In this document: positions 19,160-31,102 of the stretch, piece after piece | Numbering within the stretch: position 1 is the first letter of the stretch | Layout: every line of letters begins with the position of its first letter | NCBI GenBank assembly: GCA_945906815.1 | Contig: CAMDRT010000021.1 | Coordinates: forward strand, 1 to 64,000 | Length of the DNA stretch: 64,000 nucleotides | Direction: 5' to 3' | Origin: Bordetella parapertussis | Lineage (GTDB): Bacteria; Pseudomonadota; Gammaproteobacteria; Burkholderiales; SG8-41 | Program-made: the position numbers and the translations under genes | The notes under the pieces: generated by a model | What the model was told of the DNA's origin: nothing | Databases searched by the model: none | What the model saw: the letters and a program-made list of their open reading frames with translations, nothing else

Positions 19160-20506
19160 TTAAAGTCCGTAGGCAATACGCAACAGCGCTAGCGGGTGCT
19201 GCTTTTGCGCCTGGCTGTTACTGTCGCTTTCGGTCATCCCCTGTTGAATGTGGCGCCCTGCAATCGCACAATCGGAGCTGATGTAATCCGGCTGCCCTTC
19301 CGCCATGAGCCGGAACACCGGGCGGCCGATCTTCATCGAGTTTTCATAGTACTCGCTTTTCACCCCCCAGGTGCCATCGTGGCCCGCACAACGTTCGACG
19401 GTCGTGACCTGCGTGGCGGGAATTTTTTGCAGCAGCTCGCGCGTTTTTTGCCCCATGTTCTGCACGCGCAAATGACACGGGATGTGGTACGACACCTTGC
19501 CCAGCGGTGTCTTAAAATCGGTTTTCAGCAACCCGTCTTTCTGCCGCAGCACAAAATACTCAAAGGGGTCATACATCGCCTCGGCCACTGCCGCCACATC
19601 GGCGTCACCGGGAAACATCAGCGGCAGTTCCTGCTTGAACATCAGGGCGCAGGATGGCACTGCGGCCAGGATCGCATACCCTGCGCGCGCAAGTTTCGCC
19701 AGCACCGGAATGTTGATCGCCTTGCTGCGTGCGACCGCTTCAAGATCGCCCAGTTCCAGCTTGGGCATGCCGCAGCAGACTTCTTTGTCCACCAGTATCG
19801 CGGGAATTTCGTTATGCGCCAGAATTTTCAGTAAATCGTGGCCGATGCCCGGCTCGTTGTAATTGATGTAACAGGTGGCAAAGAGGGCAACTTTTCCCGG
19901 CGCCTGTTTTCCATCCACTACCGTAAACGTGGCATCGGCACGCGCCGTAGTGCGGAATTTTGCGCTGTCGTATTCGGGTAGCACGCGATCTTTGTGCACA
20001 CCCAGCACGCTGTCCAGGAGACTGCGCGCTGTGCTGTTCTTGTTGGCCGCGTTGACCACCTGCACCACCACCGGTATCGATGCGAGCTTGCCCAGCGCAT
20101 CGGTACTCGACAGCAGTTTGTCGCGAAAACCCACCTCGCCTTTGCGGAACTTGATTGCCTTCGCACGCAGCATCAGATGCGGAAAATCGACGTTCCACTC
20201 ATGCGGCGGCACGTACGGACATTTGCTCATGTAGCACATGTCGCAGAGGTAGCATTGATCGACGACCTTGCCGAAATCCGCTTTCGCCACGCCATCGACT
20301 TCCAATGTCGGGCTCGCGTCGATCAGATCGAACAACGTGGGAAATGCAGTACACAAACTCACGCAGCGGCGGCAGGTGTGGCAAATGTCGAACACCCGCT
20401 CAAGCTCCTGGTTTAGCGACGCTTCCTCGTAAAACGCCGGCGACTTCCAGTCGAGCGGATGACGGGTGGGCTTTTCCAGGCTGCCTTCTTTAACGGTGAT
20501 GGCCAT
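19160..20506 (-). CDS. Iron-sulfur protein with ferredoxin and CCG domains
   Basis: 448-aa soluble redox protein. The N-terminus has two [4Fe-4S] ferredoxin-like motifs (CHTCRRCVSLC and CYLCDMCYMSKCP, about residues 40-105). The C-terminal half carries two cysteine-rich CCG-type domains (CCGMP, CHLRVQNMG and CAGHDGTWG), as in glycolate-oxidase GlpC/HdrB-like proteins. The start at 20506 is chosen because MAITVKEGS begins the conserved part. The bases before it are GTGAGGC-repeat sequence with no visible ribosome-binding site. It probably passes electrons to rubrerythrin or an unknown partner. Confidence 0.85.
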   Translation of the reverse strand: MAITVKEGSLEKPTRHPLDWKSPAFYEEASLNQELERVFDICHTCRRCVSLCTAFPTLFDLIDASPTLEVDGVAKADFGKVVDQCYLCDMCYMSKCPYVPPHEWNVDFPHLMLRAKAIKFRKGEVGFRDKLLSSTDALGKLASIPVVVQVVNAANKNSTARSLLDSVLGVHKDRVLPEYDSAKFRTTARADATFTVVDGKQAPGKVALFATCYINYNEPGIGHDLLKILAHNEIPAILVDKEVCCGMPKLELGDLEAVARSKAINIPVLAKLARAGYAILAAVPSCALMFKQELPLMFPGDADVAAVAEAMYDPFEYFVLRQKDGLLKTDFKTPLGKVSYHIPCHLRVQNMGQKTRELLQKIPATQVTTVERCAGHDGTWGVKSEYYENSMKIGRPVFRLMAEGQPDYISSDCAIAGRHIQQGMTESDSNSQAQKQHPLALLRIAYGL

Positions 20507-20508
20507 TT

Positions 20509-20573
20509 GTGCGTGAGGCGTGAGGCGAAAAAAATGAGGGGTGGCAAACGCCTCACACTTCACGCCTCACGGG
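20509..20573. repeat. Palindromic GTGAGGC element, copy 1
   Basis: Left arm GTGAGGCGTGAGGCG (20513-20527) and right arm CGCCTCACACTTCACGCCTCAC (20549-20570) are reverse complements in repeated heptamers around an A-rich centre. The element fills the gap between the rubrerythrin stop and the start codon of the iron-sulfur protein. Confidence 0.75.
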
Positions 20574-20576
20574 TTT

Positions 20577-20996
20577 CTAGTCAGTCAGTGCGTCCAAAGC
20601 TTTCTGGAAACGATTGGCGTGCGAACGCTCGGCTTTAGCCAGCGTCTCGAACCAGTCGGCGATTTCGCCAAAGCCTTCCTCACGCGCGGTTTTCGCCATG
20701 CCTGGATACATATCGGTGTACTCATGCGTCTCGCCGGCAACCGCGGCTTTCAGGTTATTGCGCGAGCTGCCTATGGGCAGATCGGTCGCCGGATCACCAA
20801 TCGCTTCCATGTGCTCCAGATGACCGTGCGCGTGGCCGGTTTCGCCCTCGGCTGTGGAACGGAACAGCGCGGCGACATCGTTCTGGCCTTCCACGTCGGC
20901 TTTCGCTGCGAAGTAGAGGTAGCGGCGGTTAGCCTGTGATTCACCAGCGAAGGCGGCTTTTAGATTGCCGTGGGTTTTAGAGCCTTTGAGTGGCAT
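20577..20996 (-). CDS. Rubrerythrin-family diiron protein without rubredoxin domain
   Basis: 139-aa four-helix diiron protein. Metal-binding ExxH-type motifs are seen as [41 protein letters not shown] and [15 protein letters not shown]. The C-terminal rubredoxin domain of classical rubrerythrin is absent, so an external electron donor is needed; the adjacent iron-sulfur protein is the obvious candidate. The likely activity is NAD(P)H-linked peroxide reduction. A strong AAAGGAG site precedes the ATG. Confidence 0.9.
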   Translation of the reverse strand: MPLKGSKTHGNLKAAFAGESQANRRYLYFAAKADVEGQNDVAALFRSTAEGETGHAHGHLEHMEAIGDPATDLPIGSSRNNLKAAVAGETHEYTDMYPGMAKTAREEGFGEIADWFETLAKAERSHANRFQKALDALTD

Positions 20997-21160
20997 AACA
21001 ATCTCCTTTAAAAAATGTTTTCAAAAAATCATTCGGTCACCTAACCGAATGCATGTGAATGCGTTGGGCGCAAAGAATTACCACGCAGCACCTACTTCAA
21101 AACAGGAGCCGAATGTAAAAGGCCGAGGGTTATTTGTCAAACCAGAAAGGTTATCGCGCT

Positions 21161-21754
21161 TCATCGCGATAACTGCGCTTCGATTTCCGCAAACGTGCTG
21201 GCTATATCGCCGGTTTGAAGCGTCACTCCCAGTTGCCGCACGATCTGCGTGGTGGAAAAAATGCCCCGCAGCCGCAGGTCGCCGCGTTCACTGCGGTCTA
21301 CCACCAGGGTGTGCTGGCGTCCAATCTGCTTGAGTGTGGCGACAATATGCCCGACCTTGGCCGCGCTCACCTGCGCCATATCCAGCACCTGCAGATTGGC
21401 GCACGGGGTCATGATGTTTCGCACCAGCACTTCCTCACGAGGTATGCCCTGCTGCACCGCGATTTGCACCGGTTTCTCGCCCATGACATCGTTGGCGGTA
21501 ATCACCCCCTGCACCTTGCGATCCTGGTCCACCACCACCAGCAGGCGCACGCCACGCTGAATCATGCGCCGGTGCGCTTCGTCAACGCTATCGCCCGCCA
21601 GAACGATGACCGCCGCAACTCGCGTCAGGTCGGTCATGACGTCCACCGCCGGACTGTCCAACATCACGCGGTCCAGCGCGGACTGCGTGGGCTGCGCGTA
21701 GCCCGTTCCCGGGGCTAACAGCGCGAACGACAACGGTGCGAAATTTCTGAGCAT
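21161..21754 (-). CDS. CBS-domain protein
   Basis: 197-aa protein with two CBS modules (about residues 45-105 and 110-190; RVMLDSPAVDVMTDL, NIMTPCANLQVLDM) that usually bind adenine nucleotides. It starts MLRNFAPLSFALLAPG. This N-terminus looks mildly hydrophobic but is not a convincing signal peptide. No catalytic domain is attached. The GGAAAG site supports 21754 over the ATG/GTG options upstream. It lies between rppH and rubrerythrin on the same strand; its target is unknown. Confidence 0.8.
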   Translation of the reverse strand: MLRNFAPLSFALLAPGTGYAQPTQSALDRVMLDSPAVDVMTDLTRVAAVIVLAGDSVDEAHRRMIQRGVRLLVVVDQDRKVQGVITANDVMGEKPVQIAVQQGIPREEVLVRNIMTPCANLQVLDMAQVSAAKVGHIVATLKQIGRQHTLVVDRSERGDLRLRGIFSTTQIVRQLGVTLQTGDIASTFAEIEAQLSR

Positions 21755-21883
21755 ACATTCTTTCCACAGGGACCGATTGCTAAGTCTAGACCAATTCCGC
21801 AGCCGGCGCACCCCAATCGCGGCCCGCTGGGTAAGCGCCGCGAGCGAAGTCAGGCCACGTGGCGTAGTCCCGATACCATGGCG

Positions 21884-22444
21884 TCAGCCGCGCTTTCCCA
21901 GCGCCTCGTGAAGTCCGCCCTCCGCACCGGCGTTGTGCGCGCGGCGATGCGACAGTGCGTTGGTCCGGCATTCCAAAAAACGCACCAGCTCCGCCAGCGC
22001 CTTATGATAGACATCGCGCTTAAACTCCACTACCGCTTCGGTCGGCACCCAGTATTCATTCCAGCGCCAGGCATCGAACTCAGGCTTTTCCGTGGCGCGT
22101 AAACACACGTCGTTATCGCGGCCCACCAGCCGCAGCAAAAACCAGATTTGTTTTTGTCCGCGATAATTGCCGCGCCACTCGCGGCGTATCCAGCGCTCAG
22201 GCACTTCATAGCGCAGCCATTCGCGCGTGCGGCCCAGTATTCTGACATGCTGCTCGCGCAGGCCGATTTCTTCGTGCAGCTCACGATACATGGCCGCCTC
22301 CGGCGATTCACCCGGATTGATGCCGCCCTGCGGAAACTGCCATGAGTGCTCGCGCACCCGTTTACCCCAAAACACCTCGTTCTTCGAATTGCAAAGAATG
22401 ATGCCTACATTGGGGCGGTACCCATCGCGGTCTATCACGATCAC
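21884..22444 (-). CDS. rppH: RNA pyrophosphohydrolase RppH
   Basis: 186-aa Nudix hydrolase that removes pyrophosphate from mRNA 5' ends and so starts decay. It begins [19 protein letters not shown], diagnostic of RppH. The Nudix box (about residues 39-61) has GGINPGES then REL-HEE-IG with all catalytic glutamates. It lies close to proS as in other betaproteobacteria, but a spermidine-synthase-like gene intervenes. Confidence 0.95.
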   Translation of the reverse strand: MIVIDRDGYRPNVGIILCNSKNEVFWGKRVREHSWQFPQGGINPGESPEAAMYRELHEEIGLREQHVRILGRTREWLRYEVPERWIRREWRGNYRGQKQIWFLLRLVGRDNDVCLRATEKPEFDAWRWNEYWVPTEAVVEFKRDVYHKALAELVRFLECRTNALSHRRAHNAGAEGGLHEALGKRG

Positions 22445-22513
22445 GACCCCACGTTGTCTTCAGTTGCGTTGATTCTTCCACAAATCGCAGGCAATGGAAA
22501 GCACAGGAAAAGC

Positions 22514-23302
22514 TTAGATCAGCAGGTGTTTTTCGTCGTGCCGGTTCATCTTGCGCAAGCCCTCGACAAAGCGCAGGAATCCCAGCCCATAAGCCGGTTC
22601 CAGTGCCATCGCACGCTGCTCCAGAGCCGTCCATTCCCGGTGGCCGGGCGCACTACGAAAGCCGAACACAATCACGTTGCCGGGTTTTTCGGCGGGCAAA
22701 CACAGCGTGCCTTCTGGAAACGCCTGCTCGATGCGTTTCAACGTTTCATGAAAGGCGCGATCGCCGCCCCACAAATTAACCACCAGCATGCCGCGTTTAT
22801 TCAAGCGCTCGTGACAATCCTGGTAAAACGCAACGCTCGCCAATGCCGCGACCAGTGACGCGCCGTCGTAACCATCCACCATGATCAGATCGGCGCACAC
22901 CTCGCGCCGCGCCACAAACTCCGCGCCATCGCCCAGTATCACTTCAAAGCGCAGGTCATCCGGCGGCACTTCAAAATAGCGCCGCGCCACAGTTAACACG
23001 CGCTCGTTTAACTCTATCACGCGCACCCGGCTCCACGGCATGCGGTGATATACAAACTTCGCCACCGATCCGCCGCCAAGGCCGATCATCAGCACCGCTT
23101 GCGGCTGGTCGTTAAACAGCAAGAAACCCATCATGCTGCGGGTGTAGGAGAGTTCCAGTGCGTTGGGCGCAGCGATGCGCATGGCGCTTTGCACGGTGTC
23201 GCTGCCGATATGCAGCGCGCGCACGCCGAATTTCTCGCTGATGTACACCGTCTCGGCGTCTTGCGCCGGTTTTCTGATGCGCCAACTACCCCACATATTC
23301 AT
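22514..23302 (-). CDS. Spermidine-synthase-like methyltransferase-fold protein
   Basis: 262 aa. The core is a Rossmann fold with [13 protein letters not shown] (nucleotide loop, about residues 72-84), [16 protein letters not shown] and GDGAEFV, then [10 protein letters not shown], as in SpeE-like aminopropyltransferases. In true spermidine synthase the catalytic motif is D-x-x-D-P; here it reads VDGYDGAS without the proline. The substrate is therefore uncertain, and a polyamine-like or other methyltransferase-fold function is possible. It is divergent from proS with about 70 bases between the start codons. Confidence 0.72.
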   Translation of the reverse strand: MNMWGSWRIRKPAQDAETVYISEKFGVRALHIGSDTVQSAMRIAAPNALELSYTRSMMGFLLFNDQPQAVLMIGLGGGSVAKFVYHRMPWSRVRVIELNERVLTVARRYFEVPPDDLRFEVILGDGAEFVARREVCADLIMVDGYDGASLVAALASVAFYQDCHERLNKRGMLVVNLWGGDRAFHETLKRIEQAFPEGTLCLPAEKPGNVIVFGFRSAPGHREWTALEQRAMALEPAYGLGFLRFVEGLRKMNRHDEKHLLI

Positions 23303-23371
23303 GATGGTATGAATGTCCCGAAAAATTTACCGTGTCCGGTAGAATACGTTTTTTTTCGACACTTTGCAGCC

Positions 23372-25084
23372 ATGCGCGTCTCACAATTTTTTATCTCCAC
23401 GCTGAAAGAAGCACCGTCCGAGGCCGAAGTCATCAGCCACAAGCTGATGTTGCGCGCGGGCCTGATCAAACGGCTCACCAGCGGCGTCTACACCTGGATG
23501 CCGCTGGGCCTGCGTGTATTGCGCAAAGTCGAAACCATTATTCGCGAAGAAATGAACCGCAGCGGGGCGATTGAACTGTCGATGCCGGCCGTGCAGCCCG
23601 CCGAACTGTGGATCGAATCGCGGCGCTGGGAGCAATACGGCCCGGAACTCCTGCGCCTCAAAGATCGGCACGGCCGCGATTTCTGTATCGGCCCCACGCA
23701 CGAGGAAGTCATCAGCGACATCGTGCGCCGCGAAGTCAAAAGCTACCGCCAGTTGCCGCTGAATTTCTACCAGATTCAGACCAAATTCCGCGACGAGATC
23801 CGCCCGCGTTTCGGCGTCATGCGCGGGCGCGAGTTTGTGATGAAAGATGCATATTCGTTTCATGCGAGCTATGAGGATTTGCAGGCCACCTACCGCGAAA
23901 TGTATGACTGCTACTCGCGCATCTTCACACGCCTGGGCCTGAAATTTCGTGCGGTCGCAGCCGACACCGGCTCCATCGGCGGCACCGGCTCACATGAGTT
24001 TCATGTGCTCGCCGATTCCGGCGAAGATGCCATCGCTTATTGCCCGGATTCCGCATACGCCGCCAACGTTGAATTGGCCGAAGCCGTGGCACCGGCGACG
24101 CCGCGCCCGGCCGCCAGCCAGCCACTGACCAGGATCCATACGCCCGGCATAAAAACTATCGCAGCGTTGTGCGAATTCATCAACGTGCCGGCACAAAAAA
24201 CCGTGAAAGCCGTGGTGGTCGATGGCGCCGACGGCAACCCTGTATTGCTGCTGCTGCGCGGCGACCATGAATTGAATCTCGTCAAAGCAGGAAAACTTAC
24301 TCAATTAAAACAACCCGTTACCTTTGCGTCTCCAGAAAGCATAGTCGGCGCGTTCGGCGCCGACCCGGGTTCGCTGGGGCCTGTGGGTTGCACCGGACTG
24401 GTCATCGCCGATCGCACCGTCGCCGCCATGGCGGACTTTGTGATCGGCGCCAACCAAACCGATCACCATTTCACCGGCGCCAACATCGCGCGCGACTTTG
24501 CAGAACCGCTGGTCGCCGACATCCGCAACGTCGTCAGCGGCGACGTCAGCCCTGATGGCAAAGGCCAACTGGAATTGTGTCGCGGCATCGAAGTCGGGCA
24601 TATTTTCCAGTTACGCACTAAGTATTCCAAAGCGCTTAACCTGGCCTTTCTCGACGAAGGCGGCAAGTCGCAGATCATGGAAATGGGCTGCTACGGCATC
24701 GGCGTCACGCGCGTGGTCGCCGCTGCTATCGAACAAAATCACGACGAACGCGGCGTAATTTTCCCACCCAGCATCGCGCCGTTCGATATCGCCATCGTGC
24801 CCATCGGCATGAAAAAAAGCGCGCAGGTCAAACAGGCAGTGGAACAACTGTATGCGGATTTACGCCAGGCCGGTCTTGCGGTATTGCTTGACGACCGCGA
24901 CGAACGCCCTGGTGTGATGTTCGCGGAAATTGAATTGATCGGTATTCCGCAGCGCATAGTGGTGGGCGAGCGCGGCCTCAAAACGGGGCACGTGGAATAC
25001 CAGCGCCGCACCGCAAAAGAGGCCACCGCCGTAGCCTGGAACGACATAATAAGTCATGTAAAATCAAATACATGCGAGACCTGA
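23372..25084 (+). CDS. proS: Prolyl-tRNA synthetase, bacterial type
   Basis: 570 aa. Class II motifs are present: motif 2 in [21 protein letters not shown] and motif 3 [15 protein letters not shown] YbaK-like editing insertion (about residues 225-395) that clears mis-charged Ala-tRNA lies between them, and an anticodon-binding domain follows. The start [15 protein letters not shown] at 23372 is the family start; the upstream 327-base extension of the frame is rejected. It overlaps the lytic transglycosylase gene by 13 bases. Confidence 0.97.
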   Translation: MRVSQFFISTLKEAPSEAEVISHKLMLRAGLIKRLTSGVYTWMPLGLRVLRKVETIIREEMNRSGAIELSMPAVQPAELWIESRRWEQYGPELLRLKDRHGRDFCIGPTHEEVISDIVRREVKSYRQLPLNFYQIQTKFRDEIRPRFGVMRGREFVMKDAYSFHASYEDLQATYREMYDCYSRIFTRLGLKFRAVAADTGSIGGTGSHEFHVLADSGEDAIAYCPDSAYAANVELAEAVAPATPRPAASQPLTRIHTPGIKTIAALCEFINVPAQKTVKAVVVDGADGNPVLLLLRGDHELNLVKAGKLTQLKQPVTFASPESIVGAFGADPGSLGPVGCTGLVIADRTVAAMADFVIGANQTDHHFTGANIARDFAEPLVADIRNVVSGDVSPDGKGQLELCRGIEVGHIFQLRTKYSKALNLAFLDEGGKSQIMEMGCYGIGVTRVVAAAIEQNHDERGVIFPPSIAPFDIAIVPIGMKKSAQVKQAVEQLYADLRQAGLAVLLDDRDERPGVMFAEIELIGIPQRIVVGERGLKTGHVEYQRRTAKEATAVAWNDIISHVKSNTCET

Positions 25085-25686
25085 TCCGGACAGTTTGCTT
25101 AGTCACGTCGCTGCTCGCCTGCACCCAGGCGCAAAGCGGCAACCAACTCTACGAACCCATGTCCGACAGCGTGCGCGCCGCGCTGCACAAAGCTGTTTCC
25201 GATCAAACCGCGCCGTTTTTGGCATTCTCCACCACGGGCGAAGCGCGCACCTGGCTGGGCGCCATGTCCGGCAAACTCGAACGGCGCATGGCGGACCGCG
25301 CCCTGCGCGAAGCGTTTCTCATCACCGTGCATTACGAGGCGAAGCGCGCAGGGCTGGATCCGCAAATGGTGCTGGGCCTGATACAGGTTGAAAGCGCGTT
25401 TCGAAAATACGCGGTGTCATCCGAAGGCGCGCGCGGGCTGATGCAGGTGATGCCGTTCTGGATCAACGTCATCGGCGGCAACGACGACAATCTGTTTCAT
25501 TTGCGCACCAACCTGCGCTTTGGCTGCGTGATTTTGCGCCACTATATTGATATCGAAAAAGGCGATCTGTTCCGCGCCCTCGGTCGCTACAACGGCAGTC
25601 TGGGACGACCGGAATATCCGAATCTGGTGCTGGAAGCCTGGAAGCAGTGGGAATGGACACCCGGCGTGGTGAAGACCGGGAATTGA
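25072..25686 (+). CDS. Lytic transglycosylase (SLT domain)
   Basis: 204-aa exported murein hydrolase. The signal peptide covers about residues 1-22, with a Cys in LLACTQAQ that could be a lipobox, though it is not canonical. The catalytic SLT domain spans about 85-190, with the catalytic glutamate in LIQVESAF and the motifs [12 protein letters not shown] and [10 protein letters not shown]. It cleaves peptidoglycan to anhydromuropeptides, the substrates of AmpD-type recycling. The order proS then transglycosylase is conserved in betaproteobacteria. Confidence 0.92.
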   Translation: MRDLIRTVCLVTSLLACTQAQSGNQLYEPMSDSVRAALHKAVSDQTAPFLAFSTTGEARTWLGAMSGKLERRMADRALREAFLITVHYEAKRAGLDPQMVLGLIQVESAFRKYAVSSEGARGLMQVMPFWINVIGGNDDNLFHLRTNLRFGCVILRHYIDIEKGDLFRALGRYNGSLGRPEYPNLVLEAWKQWEWTPGVVKTGN

Positions 25687-25690
25687 TGCT

Positions 25691-27595
<1,905 letters not shown>

Positions 27596-27631
27596 AAATG
27601 ACAGGCTAAGCGTCACTATTCAGCCGCTTTG

Positions 27632-27720
27632 AAAACCCTCACCGCAGAGACGCAGAGGTTACGCAGAGAACTGCTTTTCTTTGCGGGGGTTCTTTGCGCC
27701 TCTGCGGTAAGGGTGTTTTT
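27632..27720. repeat. Large inverted repeat, GCAGAG type
   Basis: The left arm (about 27632-27671, ACCCTCACCGCAGAGACGCA ... GAGAAC) and right arm (about 27690-27720, ending GCGGTAAGGGTGTTTTT) are imperfect inverted copies. The right arm lacks one GAGGTTACGCA unit. The core word CGCAGAG recurs. The element sits between wrbA and an LLM-type oxidoreductase gene that interrupts a usually adjacent pair (wrbA and DUF2069). It could also form a strong hairpin in the wrbA transcript. Confidence 0.75.
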
Positions 27721-27746
27721 TAATATCGAACCTTTGGAGTTACCCC

Positions 27747-28835
27747 ATGGAGTTTGGCGTCAGTGTTGGTCATATCTCGGCTATTGATTTCGCGCAGCAT
27801 GGCGAACGGCTCGGCTACACGCGCTGCTGGGTCACCGATAGCCCGCTGCTGCGCTCAAACCTGTTCGCAACGATGGCGGCGGTGGCGCTGCAGACCCGCA
27901 GCATCCAGATCGGCGCCGGCGTGGCCGTATGCGGGATGCGGCTCGCGCCCGAAGCGGCCAACGGTATAGCAACCGTCAACGCGCTGGCTCCCGGTCGCAC
28001 CTTTGCCATTTTCGGCGCCGGCAATACGGCCATGCGCATGCTGGGGCTACGCCCAACCGGCGCCAGGGCGCTACGGGAGTATGTGCGCGTAGTGCGCGCC
28101 CTGGTGCATGGCGAAGAGGTCGCCTATGCACCAGGCGCACCAGGCGCGCCCGGTGCAAGCGGTGGTGAAGCGCACCCGGTACGCTTCACTTCGCTCGAAC
28201 AGAACCATGTCCGGCTCGATCCTCCTCCGCCTGTACACGTGGCCGCAAACGGCCCCTTGGCACAGGCGGTGGCCGGCGAGGTGGCCGATGGGCTGTGCAC
28301 CACGTTCCCGCGCGGCGGTACCTTCGCCGAAGCCATGGCCAACGTGCAGCACGGCGCGGCACGGGCCGGGCGCAAGCTGCCAGCCGATTTTCATACTGCG
28401 GCCATGGTCAACATGCTGATGCTGGAACCGGGCGAGTCGCTCACCTCGTCGCGCGTGATCGGCGAGATCGGTCCCGCAGTGATGACCAACTTCCATTACC
28501 TGGTGGATTGGGTGCGCGAGACGGGCAAGGAACCGCCGCCGTACGTGCGCTCCGTATGGAACGAATACGCTGAGTTTCGCCGCGCCCGTGCCGCGAGTGA
28601 CGCACACCTGACCATGCATGCAAGCCACTACGCCGCCATCGATCCCGAAGAGGTGCGCTTTATCACGCCCGAGATCGTGCGCGCCTTTTGCATCGTCGGC
28701 GAGCCGCCCGCACTGGTGGAGCAGTTGCGGCAGCTTGAGCGAGAGGGGTTGAAGCAGATTACTTTCCATCCGCCATTCGAGCGGCGCTATGAGGTGATGG
28801 AGCGGTTTTCAAGGCTGGTCATGGCAAAGATGTAG
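27747..28835 (+). CDS. LLM-class flavin-dependent oxidoreductase
   Basis: 362-aa TIM-barrel protein of the luciferase-like monooxygenase/F420-F420H2 oxidoreductase superfamily. The N-terminus is MEFGVSVGHISAIDFAQHGE; CWVTDSPLL and FAIFGAGNTAMRMLG are typical strands of the fold. An unusual collagen-like insert, APGAPGAPGASGG (about residues 129-141), is encoded by a short tandem DNA repeat. The substrate is unknown; FMN use is more likely than F420 in this lineage, by inference. A TTTGGAGTT site precedes the ATG. Confidence 0.85.
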   Translation: MEFGVSVGHISAIDFAQHGERLGYTRCWVTDSPLLRSNLFATMAAVALQTRSIQIGAGVAVCGMRLAPEAANGIATVNALAPGRTFAIFGAGNTAMRMLGLRPTGARALREYVRVVRALVHGEEVAYAPGAPGAPGASGGEAHPVRFTSLEQNHVRLDPPPPVHVAANGPLAQAVAGEVADGLCTTFPRGGTFAEAMANVQHGAARAGRKLPADFHTAAMVNMLMLEPGESLTSSRVIGEIGPAVMTNFHYLVDWVRETGKEPPPYVRSVWNEYAEFRRARAASDAHLTMHASHYAAIDPEEVRFITPEIVRAFCIVGEPPALVEQLRQLEREGLKQITFHPPFERRYEVMERFSRLVMAKM

Positions 28836-28838
28836 GGT

Positions 28839-29174
28839 GTGCGTACCCTAAACGCAATCACCAGCGCCAGTCTCATTGCCTTGATTGCGCTGTGCGTGGC
28901 GTGGGAACTGTGGCTCGCGCCGCAGCGCGCGGGCGGCTCGTGGCTAGTGCTAAAAGCACTGCCACTACTGATACCGCTGTTCGGCATTTTGCGCGGCAAG
29001 GTTTATACCCATCGCTGGATAACCTTGTTCATCATCGTTTACTTCGTTGAGGGCGTGGTGCGCGCCTACACCGACAAAGGCCTGTCGGCACAGCTCGCGG
29101 GTGTTGAAATTGCGCTGTCTGTAGTGCTTTTCGCCAGCGCAATTCTCTATGTGCGGCAAACCCAACAAAAATAA
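28839..29174 (+). CDS. DUF2069 small membrane protein
   Basis: 111 aa with four predicted membrane helices (about residues 8-25, 38-55, 60-78, 86-104) and no soluble domain. It matches DUF2069, normally found directly after wrbA in betaproteobacteria. GTG start three bases after the LLM-oxidoreductase stop, so it is now co-translated with that gene. Function unknown. Confidence 0.85.
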   Translation: MRTLNAITSASLIALIALCVAWELWLAPQRAGGSWLVLKALPLLIPLFGILRGKVYTHRWITLFIIVYFVEGVVRAYTDKGLSAQLAGVEIALSVVLFASAILYVRQTQQK

Positions 29175-29182
29175 AACACCGG

Positions 29183-30724
29183 TCACACCTGCGGATTCAC
29201 CCGCTCACGCTTCGAATCGAGCTTGTTCAGGGCATTGATGTAAGCCTTGGCCGACGCCACCACGATGTCGGTATCCGCGCCCTGGCCATTGACGATACGG
29301 CCTTGCTTCGACAGCCGCACCGTCACTTCGCCCTGTGAGTCGGTGCCGCTGGTGATGTTGTTCACCGAATACAGCAGCAGCGATGCGCCGCTGTTGGCGA
29401 GCGATTCCACCGCCTTAAACGCGGCATCCACCGGACCGCTGCCTTGCGCTTCGCAGGTGCGCTCTTTACCGGCTTCGGCGATCACGATTTTTGCGTAGGG
29501 CAGTTCGCCCGTTTCGGAGTGCGCGGTCAGCGACACCAGCCGCCAGTGCTGGTTCTCGACATGCTCAATTTCCTCATCGGTAATCAGCGCCTGCAGGTCC
29601 TCGTCCAGAATTTCGCGCTTTTTGTCGGCAAGGTCTTTGAAGCGCTTGAACGCCGCGTTGAGCAGCTCTTCGGACTCAAGCTGAATGCCCAACTCGAGCA
29701 GACGTGACTTAAACGCACTGCGGCCAGAGAGTTTACCCAGGGTGAGGCGATTGGTTTTCCACCCCACCGATTCCGCACTCATGATTTCGTAGGTTTCGCG
29801 ATGCTTCAGCACGCCATCCTGATGGATGCCGGATTCGTGCGCGAACGCGTTAGCGCCAACCACCGCTTTATTGGGCTGCACCGGATAACCGGTAATACCC
29901 GACACCAGCTTGGACACCGGCACGATTTGCGTGGCATCGATGCCGGTGTCGCAGGTAAAAATATCCTGCCGTGTGCGCACCGCCATCACGATTTCTTCCA
30001 GCGACGCATTACCCGCGCGTTCGCCCAGCCCGTTGATCGTGCATTCAACCTGACGCGCGCCATTCATCACGGCCGACAACGAATTGGCCACCGCCAAACC
30101 CAAATCGTTATGGCAATGCACCGACCACACGGCTTTGTCGGAATTCGGAATACGCTCACGCAGGGTCTTGATCAAGCCGCCGAATTGCTCCGGCAGCGTA
30201 TAGCCGACAGTGTCCGGCACATTGATGGTGTTCGCCCCCGCCTTGATCGCCTGCTCGATAATGCGGCACAAAAAATCGATATCCGAGCGGCCTGCGTCTT
30301 CCGGTGAAAACTCGATGTTGTCGGTGTAGGCGCTGGCCCAGCGGATGGAACGCACGGCCTGATCGACCACCTGTGTCGGCTCCATGCGCAGCTTTTTTTC
30401 CATGTGAATGGGCGAGGTGGCGATAAAGGTGTGCAGCCGCGGCGACCTTGCGACACGCACCGCTTCACCGCAGCGGCGCACATCACTTTCATTGGCGCGC
30501 GCGAGGCCGCAAATGGTGCTGTCCTTGATGGCGCGGGCCACCGCCTGCACCGCCTCGAAATCGCCGTCGCTCGATGCGGGAAAACCTGCTTCGATAACGT
30601 CCACGTGCATACGTTCCAGATGACGGGCGATGCGTAATTTTTCTTCCTTGGACATCGACGCACCAGGGCTTTGCTCGCCGTCGCGCATGGTGGTGTCAAA
30701 TATGATGAGTTTCTCTTGGGTCAT
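29183..30724 (-). CDS. leuA: 2-isopropylmalate synthase
   Basis: First committed enzyme of leucine synthesis, 513 aa (acetyl-CoA plus 2-oxoisovalerate). The catalytic TIM barrel (1-280) begins [18 protein letters not shown], with the metal-site HxH seen in [14 protein letters not shown] and [13 protein letters not shown]. The C-terminal LeuA dimer/regulatory domain (about 390-513) for leucine feedback is present, ending after [19 protein letters not shown] ribosome-binding site. Convergent with DUF2069, 8 bases apart. No leucine-rich leader peptide or T-box is seen upstream. Confidence 0.97.
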   Translation of the reverse strand: MTQEKLIIFDTTMRDGEQSPGASMSKEEKLRIARHLERMHVDVIEAGFPASSDGDFEAVQAVARAIKDSTICGLARANESDVRRCGEAVRVARSPRLHTFIATSPIHMEKKLRMEPTQVVDQAVRSIRWASAYTDNIEFSPEDAGRSDIDFLCRIIEQAIKAGANTINVPDTVGYTLPEQFGGLIKTLRERIPNSDKAVWSVHCHNDLGLAVANSLSAVMNGARQVECTINGLGERAGNASLEEIVMAVRTRQDIFTCDTGIDATQIVPVSKLVSGITGYPVQPNKAVVGANAFAHESGIHQDGVLKHRETYEIMSAESVGWKTNRLTLGKLSGRSAFKSRLLELGIQLESEELLNAAFKRFKDLADKKREILDEDLQALITDEEIEHVENQHWRLVSLTAHSETGELPYAKIVIAEAGKERTCEAQGSGPVDAAFKAVESLANSGASLLLYSVNNITSGTDSQGEVTVRLSKQGRIVNGQGADTDIVVASAKAYINALNKLDSKRERVNPQV

Positions 30725-31102
30725 GATGTTCTCCGTTGCTGCTGTTACCCGAGGCGGGTTACGCGTTTTCTACACTTAACGCCCGGGCGAAAAATACTGG
30801 ATTCCTGACACTGTGGGCGCCAGACCGGGTGCTGCAAATGGGGGATAAGTTTAGTTTGCGCTTGCGCGCAGCAGCAGGCCGGCCAGCAGAACGCTGGTCG
30901 AAAGTAGCAGTGCTAACACTGCGATGGCCTGTGGTGAATAAGTCATAGCGGTGAAATATAAAGACTTTTCCCCGGCTGCGCAAGCACTGCGCAGCCGCCC
31001 CACGCTGGCGGCACGCGACGGCGGCTTCGGCGATAATAACCGCTGAGCGAAATCGTCATCAACGCAGCGGAACTTATACCGCCCAACGTTACGGGAATTT
31101 GT
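30725..31102. other. Intergenic region between leuA and purM
   Basis: 378 bases separating divergent leuA and purM. A 31-codon frame on the minus strand (30851-30946) would encode one hydrophobic helix, MTYSPQAIAVLALLLS and onward. It has no ribosome-binding site, so I do not call it a gene. No purine-repressor operator is recognisable. Confidence 0.4.
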
